Of a stretch of DNA of 64,000 nt, positions 48,218-60,015 are shown one piece after another; position 1 is the first letter of the stretch, and the number at the start of each line of letters is the position of its first letter. The position numbers and the translations under genes are program-made. Source of the DNA: Berberis thunbergii (taxonomy: Eukaryota > Streptophyta > Magnoliopsida > Ranunculales > Berberidaceae); assembly GCA_003290165.1 (NCBI GenBank), contig QNQO01000555.1, forward strand, positions 1 to 64,000. The letters run 5' to 3'. The notes beneath the pieces were generated by a model. It had not been told where the DNA came from, did not search any database, and saw only the letters and a program-made list of their open reading frames with translations.

Positions 48218-50526
48218 CTAGGAGGCATTTGCAATATGATATCTAATTGTCGCCCCAAATTTCTTTCCCACTCTTCTCCTTCCTCCTTCCCACCCTCTAC
48301 CATATGACTTACCATAGTTCACCTGACCCAAAGCCGAGCAATACTGCTGGAGCAAGTCTTTCACCGAGTGAGCTTCCGCAAGCGAAGCCCGACAAAACAA
48401 CATGAGATCATCAACATACAGTAAGTGGCTTATAGAAGGGGAATGATGCCGAATATGAATGCTTTTGATAAGGCCCTCATTTTCAGTTTTGGCGAGCAAT
48501 CTGGAGAGGGCTTCCACCATAAGGATAAAAAGATAAGGAAAAAAAGAGTTTCCTTGTCTAATACCCCTGGTAGTTTTGATGATAGAGAGAGGGGATCCAT
48601 TGAGTAAAACCTGGAGAGAGGAGGTGGAATCCATTGGTCGATCATTTGAATCCAGCCTTGATCAAAACCTAATTTGAAGCAAAAAGGGTCATTCAATCCT
48701 ATCATAAGCTTTGGCCATATCAATTTTAATTGCCATTCAACGTTGTTTTTTCTTGTGGCACTGTTTCATGTGGAAGAAAGTTTCATGAGCTAGACAGACA
48801 TTGTCTACAATAGTCCGGCCTTGGAGAAAGGCACCCCTGGTTAGGAGAAATGATGTTGTCCAAAAGAGGTATCAAGCGATTTTCCAGGATTTTCGAGATG
48901 ATTTTATAAATGACATTGCAAAGCCCTATGTGACGAAATTTATCCGGAGTGATAGGGTTTGAAACCTTGGGAATTAGGGCAAGAAAGGTATTGTTGAGAT
49001 GTGGACCTAGCTTCTTAGCAAGAAAGAAGTTGACCACCACATCAATTGCATTTGTCTCAATAATATCCAATAGGGCTTAAAGAAGAACGCATGGAAACCA
49101 TCCGGTCTGAGGGCCATATGGTTGCCCATTTAAAAAGGGTATCACAAATTTCTTCTTCACTGGGAATAACAAGAAGATAAACACTATCTTTCGAGGTGAC
49201 GAAAGGTTCAAACAGAGAGAGGAGCTCCGGGCAAGTGTCAGGAGTAGAAGAGCTGAATATGTTCACAAAATAATCATTGAAAACATGTCCCACCGAATCT
49301 TGTGTTGAGTGCCAGTTGTTAGAAGCATTTTTAAGCCGCAGGATGAGTTTTTCTTTTGTCGAAGTATGGTAGCTATGTGAAAAACTTAGTGTTACGATCC
49401 CTATCCGCGAGCCAAAAATAGCTCGACTTGTTGCGCCAAAATAGTTCCTCACGAAGAAATAGTTTCGATAAACAATCTTCCAGAATAGAGATGACATTGA
49501 CATTATTTATAGAAGGAGGTTCTGAAACTTATCTAAGGCTGCTTCGGATTCAACAATGCAATTATGAATATTCCCGAAGTCCTTTTTATTCCACCTAGTG
49601 AGACAACAACTGAGCTTTTTGGTTTTGAGATGGAAGTTATAATTAGGGAGCCGGTGGTGGCGGGAATCCCAAGTTGTGTTGATGATAGTGCGACACTAAG
49701 GATCCCTGGCCAACATATGAAAAAACCTAATTGACCCCTATTGACATCAGAAGCCAATTGGAAGGAGATGGCTCTGTGGTCAGAGGTAGAGGTGTGAATG
49801 GCGCAGGCTATCACCGAAGGGAAACATTGTACTCAGACAGCAGACACAAGAGCTCTATCAAGTTTGGATTTAATCCAATTTCTATCATAACGTTTGTTAT
49901 TCAAGGTAAACTTTGAACCATTGAGAGAGAAATCAATGAAGTGGTGTGTGTTAACAAAATTCCTAAGTTGTGTAAAGTTTGATTGGACATGCTTTCTTCC
50001 CCTTATTCTATCTTTCGGATGTAAGATCGAGTTAAGATCTCCAATGATGAGGCCACACAACGTTGGTAAAGAATAGAGATGAGACAAATCATTCCAGAAA
50101 GGGCCTCGGAGAGTGGGGTTTGGTTATCTATAAACAAACAAAATAGACCAAGTATTCTGAGCAATATAATTATCAATAATACAGTTGAAGTAGTATTTGC
50201 ATGAAGAAAGGATAGTAAGATGGATACCTTCTTTCCAAAACAAAGCTAGGCCACCTAATTGCCCATTTGCTGGTACTGATGCTCCGTGTTTGAAACCCAG
50301 TTACCGACAAATGCATTCCAGTTTCGGTGAATTGCATTTGGTTTTAGAGAGAAAGATAATATGGATTGGACTTATAGTAGAGGGTTCTTAGATTCCATAA
50401 TGCGTTGGGAGACTCTATGCCCCTTGCATTCCATGATAAGATCATAGATACCATGCCGAAAAAAGTGTGGTAAGATCTGCAAAAAAAGTGTGGTAAGATT
50501 TGCTGCAAAAAAACTAATGGATCCAT
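48218..50526 (-). mobile_element. Decayed L1-type LINE ORF2 (endonuclease and reverse transcriptase)
   Basis: Minus strand, 5' to 3'. Endonuclease start MILSWNARGIESPNALWNL (near 50430), then GLIIGDLNSILHPKDRIRG with the catalytic GD-N (49833-50087) and RNWIKSKLDRAL. A spacer follows (49057-49814). RT fingers LGPHLNNTFLALIPKVSNP and FRHIGLCNVIYKIISKILEN (48783-49070), RT palm TTRGIRQGNSFFPYLFILM, and catalytic HLLYVDDLMLFCR (48218-48634). The normal order is kept but frames change at least six times. Inactive. Confidence 0.88.
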
Positions 50527-51688
50527 CTGGGTCGGTGGAGGGGCCGAGAACTATAAAATCCCCAAGATGGGCTTTCCAGGCCCTCTTCCTAAGCATACCC
50601 TGGGACTGCTCTCTTTTTGCATGTTGTGGCATAAAACATGATTGACCGATTTCGCCGAAGTTCACTTGATAAAAAGTTGGACTCCTATTATGAGTCACAA
50701 GAATTGTGTACTATAGTAGCTGTTGTGCAAATGAAAGAACTGCATAGTCAAATTTCTTTTTCGGAAGGCAAGCGGGAGTGCATAGTCGTTGTTGCTTTGA
50801 ACATGGAGAGGTGATAAGAATATTGGTGTATGACATGGGGCAAATGATTGTGCATAACTGTAGTAACTAACACTTGGAGGTGGGGGAACAACTACTGTTA
50901 TAACAACATTAGGTTCTCCCATTAGATTTGACTGTCAGCTGAGGATAGAAAATTTCATCTCACTGTTCTTTGACATTACTATTGGGGTGATAACGATTGG
51001 ATGTAAAACTAACATTTTTTGCATCATGTACTCGTCCAAAGTCTAACAAATTGTACTCAGCTGAGTGAAATGCTCGTTGACTTAGTGAAATTGAACCAAC
51101 AGTCTTTGAGTGAGAACTCATGATTGAAACTTTGCGAGTGCGTATGGTGAACTATGACTCAGTGAGTTGGATAGAAAAGACAACGAGTTTATCATGTGAA
51201 GCATCCTCCATCGAGTGTTGACTTGGTGAATGGGAACTGAAATACATCAAGTGAGGACTCGTCATTGAAAATCTTCGAGTGAACCAACTTATCAGAACCT
51301 TAGTACCTTAGTGAGTTGATTCAGACAATCAGTGGGTGAGTCTTTTAAGGGTTCAATCGCATTAACTGACGCCATTAATTTATCTATCTGTTTCTTGATA
51401 CTGTTTCTGAGCGTGTTCAGGGAGATGGATTCTGTCCGATCCAAGGAAGCTTGTCGGAGAAGGTCGTGTCACTGCAACAACCAACGAAGGCAGAAAATGA
51501 TTGAGATTCCACGCGCCATTCAACAAAGAAGATCATGCTTAATCTGCCGTTGAAAAGGATAAGGGCTCCATTACCCCCATGCCGAAAAGAAGTGTGATAA
51601 TGTAGAAGTTATCATGACCTCATCAATAGTTGTGTGAAGATAGTCATACTCTAGGGTGACCGAAAGCAAGAGACCAACATTGAAAGAG
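50527..51688. other. LINE leader remnant and unassigned DNA
   Basis: 50527-50940 may be the 5' part of the LINE (no ORF1 motif seen). 51050-51330 repeats CGAGTGAAC/TGAGTGA-like words irregularly. No gene recognised. Confidence 0.35.
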
Positions 51689-52026
51689 TGTTAGGATACT
51701 AACCTATATCACTGTCTTTAAATTAGAAAGTCTTAGTTTGTTAGTAATTATAAGTTTGTTTGAATTAGGAACTCTAGTTTGATTTGGTTTTGGAGTTTGT
51801 TTGAATTGGTTTTGGAGTTTGTTTGAATTAGGCATTCTAGTTTGATTTGATTTAGGATTCAATTAAATTAGAAAGCATTAGTTGAGCTTTCAATTATAAA
51901 TAATTACGCTGTAACAACAATTTCAATCAATCAATACAAGTTTTTCTTCAAGTTTATTGGTGGCTGATCCCCAATCAAAGGATCTAGGTGATTGATCTCC
52001 AATTCAAAAGATCAAGGTTCCTATTA
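51689..52026 (+). repeat. 5' LTR of chromovirus
   Basis: 338 bp, matching 57011-57326 with many differences, including a duplicated TTTGGAGTTTGTTTGAATT phrase found only here. The divergence suggests an old insertion. Confidence 0.85.
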
Positions 52027-52028
52027 TC

Positions 52029-52040
52029 TGGTATCAGAGC
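52029..52040 (+). other. tRNA-Met primer-binding site of chromovirus
   Basis: TGGTATCAGAGC, two bases after the LTR end. Confidence 0.85.
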
Positions 52041-52093
52041 ATTGATTCTATGCCAATTTTTTCTTCTTCCTTCTTGCTTTCGTTTGCTTACGA

Positions 52094-53154
52094 TGACAGT
52101 TAAAGAATTGGAAGAACAAGTCACAACACTTACTGCTAAGGTCGCAAGGATCTCTTCTCACCTCCAGGCACTCGATACAACTAACACAACAATTTTGGAG
52201 ACCTTAAAAGCTCTGCAGCCCCATCACCAAGTGTAGTACCATCAATCTAACCAACAACGCCCATTGGTTCCTATTTCTAGTAAGGGGTCTCCGTATTGAT
52301 TTGTCACGTTTTGATGGAACAAATCCATATGGATGGCTATTTAAAGTTGAACAATACCACAACACAACAGTCTTTCCAATGAACAAATGATTCCTATTGC
52401 AGCTCTTCACCTTCAAGGAGATGCAAACTCTTGGTATCGGTGGATACATCATTTTCTAGGGATATTAACTTAGCATCAATTTTCTAAAGCTCTCTATTCT
52501 CACTTTGGCTCTTGGGAGCACATTGATCTATGTAGCTTTCTTTCGAAATCAGTGCAACGATGTATTGTTCGTGAATTCATTACTGAATTAAAAAAACTCT
52601 CAAATTTGGTGCTAGGCTTGTCGAAAACTCATCAAATTAGCATACTTTTGTCAGGTCTACATACTGATATTCAAGCAGGGGTCCGGTTACTTCACCCTAC
52701 GAGTATTACCCATGCTTTCGAATTCTCCCTATGTAAGGAAGATGCCATTGCTGCTACACCCTTTGCTCAGTCAAAAGGGGTTGTACGAATTCTTTCTAAC
52801 CCCGTGTCTGTTAAATCTTCTAAGCTAACTTCTACTTTGCCATCTTGACCACCAGGTATTAAGCGTCGTGGGCTGAGCAACAAGAGAGGCGTGCCAAAAG
52901 ACTTTGTTTTAATTGTGATGAGTTATTCAAGCATGGGCATCGTTGTCAAAAGCCGCAAGTTTTGCTCATGTCAGGTGATTTGGAAGATGGTGATTATGAT
53001 GTGCCTCTTATTCTTGATATTGATTTATCCCAACCTTCTATGGAGATTTCTCTTCATGCTCTTCTAGGCTCCACATGGCTTGAAACCATGCATATCACTA
53101 GTCAATTGAAAAACATGTCTGTTACTTCCCTTATCGATTTGGGTTCTACCTAGA
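52094..53154 (+). pseudogene. Chromovirus gag and protease start
   Basis: Gag begins MTVKELEEQVTTLTAKVARI (coiled coil) and continues in shifted frames with LDLSRFDG-like, AALHLQGDANSWYRWIHHFL and FITELKKLSNLVLGLSKTHQ. A CCHC-like knuckle CFNCDELFKHGHRC follows. The protease region has SLIDLGST where a DSGST active site is expected, then a stop. Confidence 0.8.
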
Positions 53155-54690
53155 GTTTTCAATTCATAAAGAGGGTTCTTTATGAGCCGTTGCGAATGGT
53201 GGGTATTTGCATACTCCAGGCTCTTGTTGGGATGTTCATATTAAATTGCAAGACTACGAGTTTCATGACGATTTTTTCCTCTTGGGTATTAGCGGTTGTG
53301 ATGTGGTTCTTGGTGCTAAATGGCTTCGATCTTTGGGTGTGATTGCTTGAGACTTTTCAAAATTAATTATGACTTTCTCGGTGGCTAATTGTACTTATAC
53401 ATTGTATGGCGATAACTTTCCCATGGTAATGTTCATAGACAGTACTAGGGTGCATCGTACTTTACGACAAAACGTCAAGGCATTCTTTTACAATTAACTA
53501 AGGAAAAAGAAAACCGAGCTTCCATTCCAGTTAAAGTTCAACCACTTTTTTCCCAATTTTCAGATATATTTGGCGGTCCCAACACTCTTCCTCCGAAAAG
53601 AGCACAAGATCATCGTATTCCTATTTTACCGGATGTTTCTCTGGTGAATGTTAGGCCATATCGTTATCCTCACTTTCAAAAGGTTGAGATTGACAAGGTA
53701 GTTTCGGAGTTAATATATGCTAGTCTTACTCGACCCTCTAATAGCCCCTATTATTCACCGGTTCTGTTAGTTCGTAAGAAGGACGACTATTGGCGCACGT
53801 GTGTTGATTATCGAGTTCTTAATAAAATTACTATTAAGAATCGCTTTGCTATTCCGATTGTGGATGAATTATTAGATGAGTTACACGATACCTGTATTTT
53901 TTTCAAGTTGGATCTACGTTCCAGTTATCACCAAATTCGGGTTCATGAACCTGATATTTCCAAAGCAAATTTTCTAACGCGTGATGGTCACTATGAGTTT
54001 TTGGTTATGCCATTCAGATTGAGCAATGCACCTGCTACTTTTTAGAGTTTGATGGATGAAATTTTTTGTCCTTATTTACGCCACTTCGTTAGGGCTTTCT
54101 TCGATGATATATTGGAGTATAGTGCCTCGATTTTTTATCATCTTCACCATTTTTCTATTGTTTTTAGGCTATTGCACACTCATAAGCTCTTTGTCAAGGA
54201 GTCCAAGTGTTATTTTCCTCAACCTTTTGTTGGGTATCTTGGACATATTATATTTGGTCTCGGTGTTGCGGTTGATGATGATAAAATTCAGAATGTCTTA
54301 ACTTGGCCTTGTCCATTTTTTTTTAAGGATCTTCGTGGGTTTCTCTGATTAACATGGTACTATCAGAAATTTGTTTGCGACTATGGTAAGCTTAGTGCCC
54401 CTTTGACACAATTATTAAAAAAATTCTTTTATTTGGACTGACGATGCTTCCAAGTCTTTTTTTTTGCTCTAAAGACGACCTTAACTTCTACGCCTGTATT
54501 GGCACTTCCTGATTTTAATGCTGAGTTTTGTACTGAAAGTGATGAGTCTGGTTGTGGAATAGGTGTTGTTCTTATGCAACGAGGTCGTCCTCTTGCTTAT
54601 TTCATTAAAGGTCTTTCTGGACGTAATTTGAACTTGTCAGTATATGATAAGGAGATGTTAACTATTGTTGTTGCAGTCCAGAAATGACGC
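53155..54690 (+). pseudogene. Chromovirus reverse transcriptase and RNase H
   Basis: RT: VRPYRYPHFQKVEIDKVVSE, SPVLLVRKKDDYWRTCVDYR, FFKLDLRSSYHQIRVHEPDI, then after a TAG near 54044 the catalytic box reads AFFDDILEYS. RNase H: FCTESDESGCGIGVVLMQRG (54499-54687), ending in a stop at 54685-54687. Multiple frameshifts. Confidence 0.87.
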
Positions 54691-56051
54691 CCTTATCTTT
54701 TGGGTCGTCACTTCAAAATTTATACGAATCATCGTAGCCTCAAATAATTTATGGACCAACGTATTTCCTCTATCGAACAACTAAAGTAGCTCTCTAAGTT
54801 ACTAGGATATGATTACGAAATTATTTATTGTTCTAGTTTAGTGAATCAGGCTACAGATGCCCTTTCTCGCCTACCTACCTCAGGTTCATTATTTGTTGCG
54901 TTTTCATCCCCATTTTTTTAAGTGTTGATGAGATTAGCCGCGAGTGTCATCTTGATTCTTCCATGTGCTCTATTGTTGATAGTTGTCAACAATTATCTCC
55001 TCGACCACATTATTCATATGATCATGGTATTCTTTGCTACAAAGGTCGAATTGTTGTGGTTCCATCATCGTCTCGGTGTTCTAAACTTTTACATGAATTT
55101 CACTCTTCTCCTACTGATGGCCATTCAGGTTTCTTACGCACCTATAAGCGTCTTCAGAATAATCTTTATTGGCCTGGTATGAAAGCTGATGTTAAGTTAT
55201 TTATTTCCCATTGTAATGTCTGCTAAAGGAATAAGACTGAAGCTCTTTCTCCTCCTGGGTTACTTAGTCCCTTACCTATACCGGATGATATATGGATGGA
55301 TGTCTCTATGGATTTTATTGATGGACTACCCAAGTCTAATCACAAATATAAAATTTTGGTAGTTGTTGACCGTTTATCAAAGTATGCTCACTTTTTTTCC
55401 TTTGACCCATCCTTACACTGTTTGTCGAAGTATTTGTGCGTGATATTGCTCGATTACATGGTATGCCCTGCTCTATTGTGAGCGATCGTGATCCCGTTTT
55501 CTTAAGTACCTTCTGGGAATATTTTTTGAGATGCAAGATACTCAGTTGTGTCGTAGTTCTGCCTATCATTCCCAAACTGATGTTCAAACTGAGGTTACCA
55601 ATCGTACCTCGGAGTGTTACCTTCGATTTTATGCTAGTCATCATCCTACCAGTTGGACAACATGGTTACCTTGGGCGGCATGGTGGTACAACACTACATA
55701 TCATTGTTAAATTAAAATGACTCCTTTTCAGGTTGTCTATAGTCGTCCACCTCCAACAGTCGCAACTTACATACTAGGTAGCACGAATGTTCATGCTGTT
55801 GATCTAGCTTTGTCAGACCGTGATCACACTTTGCAAGTTTTCAAAGATAACTTTCATGACTCTCAAGCTCGAATGAAGATGGATGCTGATGCTAACCGCA
55901 CTTAGCTCCATTTTGAAGTTAATGATTGGGTTTTCTTGCGCTTACAACCATATCGTCAATCAACAGCTACGTCCCAGAGTTACTCCAAACTTTCTCTGAA
56001 ATTTTATGGCCTTTTTGTATCATTGAAAATATCGGTTCAGTTGCTTATAAA
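54691..56051 (+). pseudogene. Chromovirus integrase
   Basis: HHCC zinc region: LLHEFHSSPTDGHSGFLRTY, NLYWPGMKADVKLFISHCNVC (54963-55226). Catalytic core: [32 protein letters not shown] (55296-55481), [20 protein letters not shown] (55436-55720). C-terminal part PPPTVATYILGSTNVHAVD (55717-55905). Frames change repeatedly. Confidence 0.87.
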
Positions 56052-56717
56052 CAGTGTTCTAAAAAGCGCTAGGAGGTGGGTGGGTGGGCGACGAGCAGGT
56101 GCCTAGCGCCTAAGGGCCTAGGTGGCACCTAGGTAGTCTTAGGTTTTGTATTATAACTTTAATAATTTACAAAGGTTAAGCATAATACATTATCAATTAC
56201 ATCCAATTTAATGCCAAGATAAATATGTAAAAGTTAAAAACATGAAAAATTAACAATCATGAACAAAATTTATTAAAACTCAAATGACTGATGTTGGTTA
56301 TGATGGGTACTTTATAAAAAGTTGAATTTGTGGACAAATATCCGAACCTACTCTTATTTTTCTTCAAATTGCATACCTCAGTCATGTTTGATAAAGTCTA
56401 CATTACTAAAATTGGTACTGATAGATCCTTTGAGAATTCCATTAAGTAATCATCCTTTGCTACATTTAGACATATACTGAATAAAAATAATAAAATTGTT
56501 TATTTCTAAAAAAGAGGAAAGAAAAATAAAATAAGAACACAATCATCCTTATTAAAATATTAAAATAAAAACTCGCCCAGACCGCCTAGACCCCGCCTAG
56601 GCCAGCCAAAGCCCGCCTAGGTCGCCCAGACCGGCCTAGATTGCCCAGAACCTGCCTAGCCATTAATTTGGGCGTTTTTCTACCGCCTAGGCCGTATTTT
56701 AGAACACTGCTTATAAA
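56044..56717. repeat. 8-bp target duplications around the 56-kb MITE
   Basis: CTTATAAA at 56044-56051 and 56710-56717, perfect. Confidence 0.92.
56052..56709. mobile_element. hAT-type MITE, 658 bp, nested in the chromovirus
   Basis: Termini CAGTGTTCTAAAA / TTTTAGAACACTG, with perfect 8-bp target duplications. Subterminal zones hold many CCTAGG/GCCTAG words (56085-56145 and 56580-56690); the middle is AT-rich. Non-coding. Same terminal family as 47777-48065. Confidence 0.93.
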
Positions 56718-57010
56718 CTTGATCTTCCAGCTGGATGTCGTTTTCATGTTTCTGCTTTGAAGAAGACGTTAAGTAGTGATTTTACTCCGGATCTAACCTT
56801 ACCTACCATTGCCAATGACCAATCGTGGGTTCCTGAGAAGTTACTCGATCGAGGATTATTTGAGCACAATAATAGGGCTGTTACACACTGGCTTATCAAG
56901 TGGACAGACCGTCCCAAGGAGAAAGCTACTTGGGAAGACTATGAGCAATTTTGTATTTGTTTTTCAGATTTTCAGGCTTGAGGACAAGGCTTGTTTTAAG
57001 CGGCATGGGA
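56718..57010 (+). pseudogene. Chromovirus C-terminal (chromodomain-like) tail
   Basis: After the MITE the frame resumes with LDLPAGCRFHVSALKKTL, then VPEKLLDRGLFEHNNRAVTH and WLIKWTDRPKEKATWEDYEQ. This matches the integrase C-terminal chromodomain of chromoviruses, which binds modified histones and steers integration. Purine-rich GGCATGGGA just before 57011 is the likely polypurine tract. Confidence 0.8.
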
Positions 57011-57326
57011 TGTGAGGATACTAATTATATATTACTATATTTAAATTAGAAAGTCTTAGTTTGTTAGTATTTCTAAGTTTGTTTGAATTATAATATCTAG
57101 ATTGATTTGGTTTAGGAGTTTGTTTAAATTAGGAACTCTAGTTTGATTTGATTTATGATTCAGTTGAACTAGAAAGTATTGGTTGTGCTTTCAATTATAA
57201 ATCATTATGCTGTAACAACAATTTCAATCAATCAATACAAGTTTTTCTTTAAGTTTATTGGTGGTTGATCCCAATCAAAGGATCTAGGTGGTTGATTTCC
57301 AATTCAAATGATCAAGGTTCCTATTA
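57011..57326 (+). repeat. 3' LTR of chromovirus
   Basis: 316 bp, pairs with 51689-52026. Confidence 0.85.
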
Positions 57327-57331
57327 GAAAG

Positions 57332-58656
57332 CTTTGGGGAGATGAAGCCGTTTGAAAGATAGACATTTGTTCGGAGGGTGGCCAACCACAACTACAATCG
57401 GTGAGTGTGTAGCTAGATTTGGGTGTATCTCTTTGCCCTCTGTTGAGTAGAATAACTCTGAGTGTTCGATTGGTGTGATGAGGAATGGCTATTGAAATGT
57501 GGAAGAAAAACTGAGATCTCATCATCCCACTAACCAGAAGACCGCTTGTGTTCATTTGAATTAACGTCGGAGAAAAGAGCCGTAATTGGCTTTGTAAGAT
57601 GTATTTCCACACTGCTGAACAAAGTACAAAAGTGTTGTGTATTGTCTTTGTTTGATTTATTGTGTGGGGGTAGGGGTTGTAATGTCGATTTAGTATTGGG
57701 GCGAGGGTTGTGGGTATTAAGTGTTTTCTGAAATGGAACGAACAAGACAAAAATAGGTACGGGAGAGGCGATGGATATATAAATTGAATTGGGGATGCAT
57801 ATGGAGAGTGTCTTGAGATGGGGATTGGGATTGTGGTGGTACGATTACCTGAGGTATTCATTTGTAATGAAATGTAGCAATGGTGATCCTGGATGATGAC
57901 GTGGTGCAGGTATGTTGAGTGTTCATGTTGGTAAGATGTATATAGTGGGAATCCAAAAGAGGGGAATTTAGTATCTACAACAAGAGAGGAAATGATGAAT
58001 GTAGTGGGGGATATGCGATAAGGACAAAGGTGAAATAAGAAGAATGGGGAGGGAGACGTGCTTCACCAGAGACCTGCAAAACTAACGAACTTAAGGGGAA
58101 CCTGTAAAACAACAAACCAAAAAAATCTTGGGAACCCATTCCACAGAAAAAGGAAAATAACAGATGAGAGATTCAGGGGTAAAGACAAAGGGGAGGGTTA
58201 AAAAAGGTTGATAGAAAGTGGTATGAAGATAGAAAGGAGAGAGGTTGAGTTCTTTGGAAATTATAAAAACCTCGTCATAGGATGTAAGTTATGTGTACCA
58301 TATTTAAAATGAAGTTAAATAAATCTAACCTTCAATTAAGAGACTTTGTGCATTTTTTATTTTATTTTTCAGTTTATTAAATAAAGATTACTAAATATTT
58401 TACAAACGGTAAATGCAAAAAAAATAAAATAAAAGAATTACTAATTAAATGTTTGATACGTCCATGCATACCAAAAATTTACTTTTAATTTATTAATTTA
58501 TTGTTTAATTTAGATTATGAACCATGACGATCTCTCAAAATAATTTCTATCTATATCTACAATTCAAAGGGTAGGTGTGTATTTGTGTGGTGTACATATA
58601 TTTTCAAAACTGCCCATTTCGTTCGCCAAATCCTAACAATGTCCTTCCCACCCCCA
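57332..58656. other. Unassigned intergenic sequence
   Basis: A 185-aa minus-strand open frame (57304-57861) overlaps the LTR end and has no recognised domain; I do not call it a gene. The rest is AT-rich. Confidence 0.35.
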
Positions 58657-58860
58657 TTCGCTAAATTATGAAAATGTCCCTTCATCGACAAATTACGACA
58701 TGGCTCCTACCCATTCACAAAATTTTGAACTTACCCTTCCCGTTCACTAAATCCCGAAAACACCCTCCCATTCCATTCGCTAAATTACAAAAGTGTTCAT
58801 CCTCGACAAATTATGATACTGCCCCTATCCATTCGCAAAATTTGAAATTGCCCATATGGG
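58657..58860 (+). repeat. Tandem duplication, about 117-bp unit, two copies
   Basis: CATTCGCTAAATTA followed by CGACAAATTA and CCATTCGCAAAATTT-type phrases occurs at 58657 and again at 58774, moderately diverged. Confidence 0.7.
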
Positions 58861-60015
58861 CAAAATTCTAGACATACAAACTTATAAACTAGGCACAATG
58901 AAAATAGAGATCCAATAGCAATAAAAAATTTGAGTTAGATTATCTTACTAAATTAAAGTTACAATTTTTTTATTCGTTAGTAATAACATGTTTTATTGAG
59001 CTAGAGTAGTTAGGATAGTCAAATTGATAGGGAGCAAAACTCAGCAAAGAGAAGGTGAAGGTAATAAATTATAATGATGATGCACATAAATAAATTATAA
59101 TAGTAGATCGATGAAAATGAAAAAATATAATTAATCAATATTTTGATAGACAATAATTTGTTTTCATATTTGGTAATTTAGTTATCTATTTCGAGAGTGC
59201 CGAAGACTCAATCCAAAAACCTGGATGACATGACACAAATAATACAATACATACTATGATACATACTATGTGAAAAATATATGGCCATGCCAAAGGCACA
59301 ATTGGTACACTAGTATTAATAAAAGAATAGCAATTGTTTGCCTGCACCATGCAGCGGAGATCTAATATATCAAGACATTTCTGCAATAGGATAAAGAACT
59401 GATCCATTTTTAAGAAAGCTCAAATACAATCTTATTGGGTAGGCTTAAAACTGTCAGGCCCGTGTTATTTATCCATCGGTACCATTGTGTGGGTGCCCAT
59501 CGAAATTTGCACACTCGGAGGAAAGTAGAAGCTTGTAAAGTAACACGAAACTGAACACAAAATGACTCAGTAAAGCAAACATATTCAAGCTACCAAAGAA
59601 TAAGGATCCTGTCTCAAGTTCAGCTCAAACAGCTCTGTTTTGCTGCACTCATGAACTGTCTAAGTTTTAAGCCATAAAACCAATGCAGGAGATAGTAACG
59701 GTAGCAGAAGGAACAAAACAGGACACAAGTCCTCACAAAACAGAATATAGTTGAGAAATGTCATGGTATTGTCGAAAATATCGAGAAAAGTGATCAAAAT
59801 GAACATGTTTAGAACATAATTTTCTTTGCAAATCTCTGCAGCAAAGTGTTGAAATGCATTTTCTTAGATTTTCACATATGTTTCCAAGAGCCTTCCAAAT
59901 TTCAGAACTTGATTACATCAATTTCTCATAAAGGCATCCGAAGATATACTTCAGGGAAACTCAAGTGACATGAGAATTCTAGGCTCTAGCTTAATGTGGA
60001 GAAATGGTAACTTAC
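58861..60015. other. Unassigned sequence downstream of the GST remnant
   Basis: No further GST exon could be recognised here on the minus strand. AT-rich. Confidence 0.4.

Larger units (their letters stand above)
51689..57326 (+). mobile_element. Ty3/Gypsy chromovirus, both LTRs present, decayed
   Basis: 5' LTR 51689-52026 and 3' LTR 57011-57326 begin TGT(T/G)AGGATACTAA and end AAGGTTCCTATTA. A tRNA-Met primer site follows the 5' LTR. GAAAG occurs right after the 3' LTR (57327-57331) and two bases before the 5' LTR (51682-51686), so a 5-bp target duplication is possible. Interior order is gag, protease, RT, RNase H, integrase, chromodomain-like tail. The 5638 bp include a nested 658-bp MITE. 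Confidence 0.9.

Noticed and set aside
51682..57331. GAAAG as certain target duplication of the chromovirus
   Set aside because: The left GAAAG is two bases away from the LTR start, so it is only a possibility.
57304..57861. 185-aa minus-strand open frame
   Set aside because: Biased composition, overlaps an LTR end, no recognised motif or splice context.
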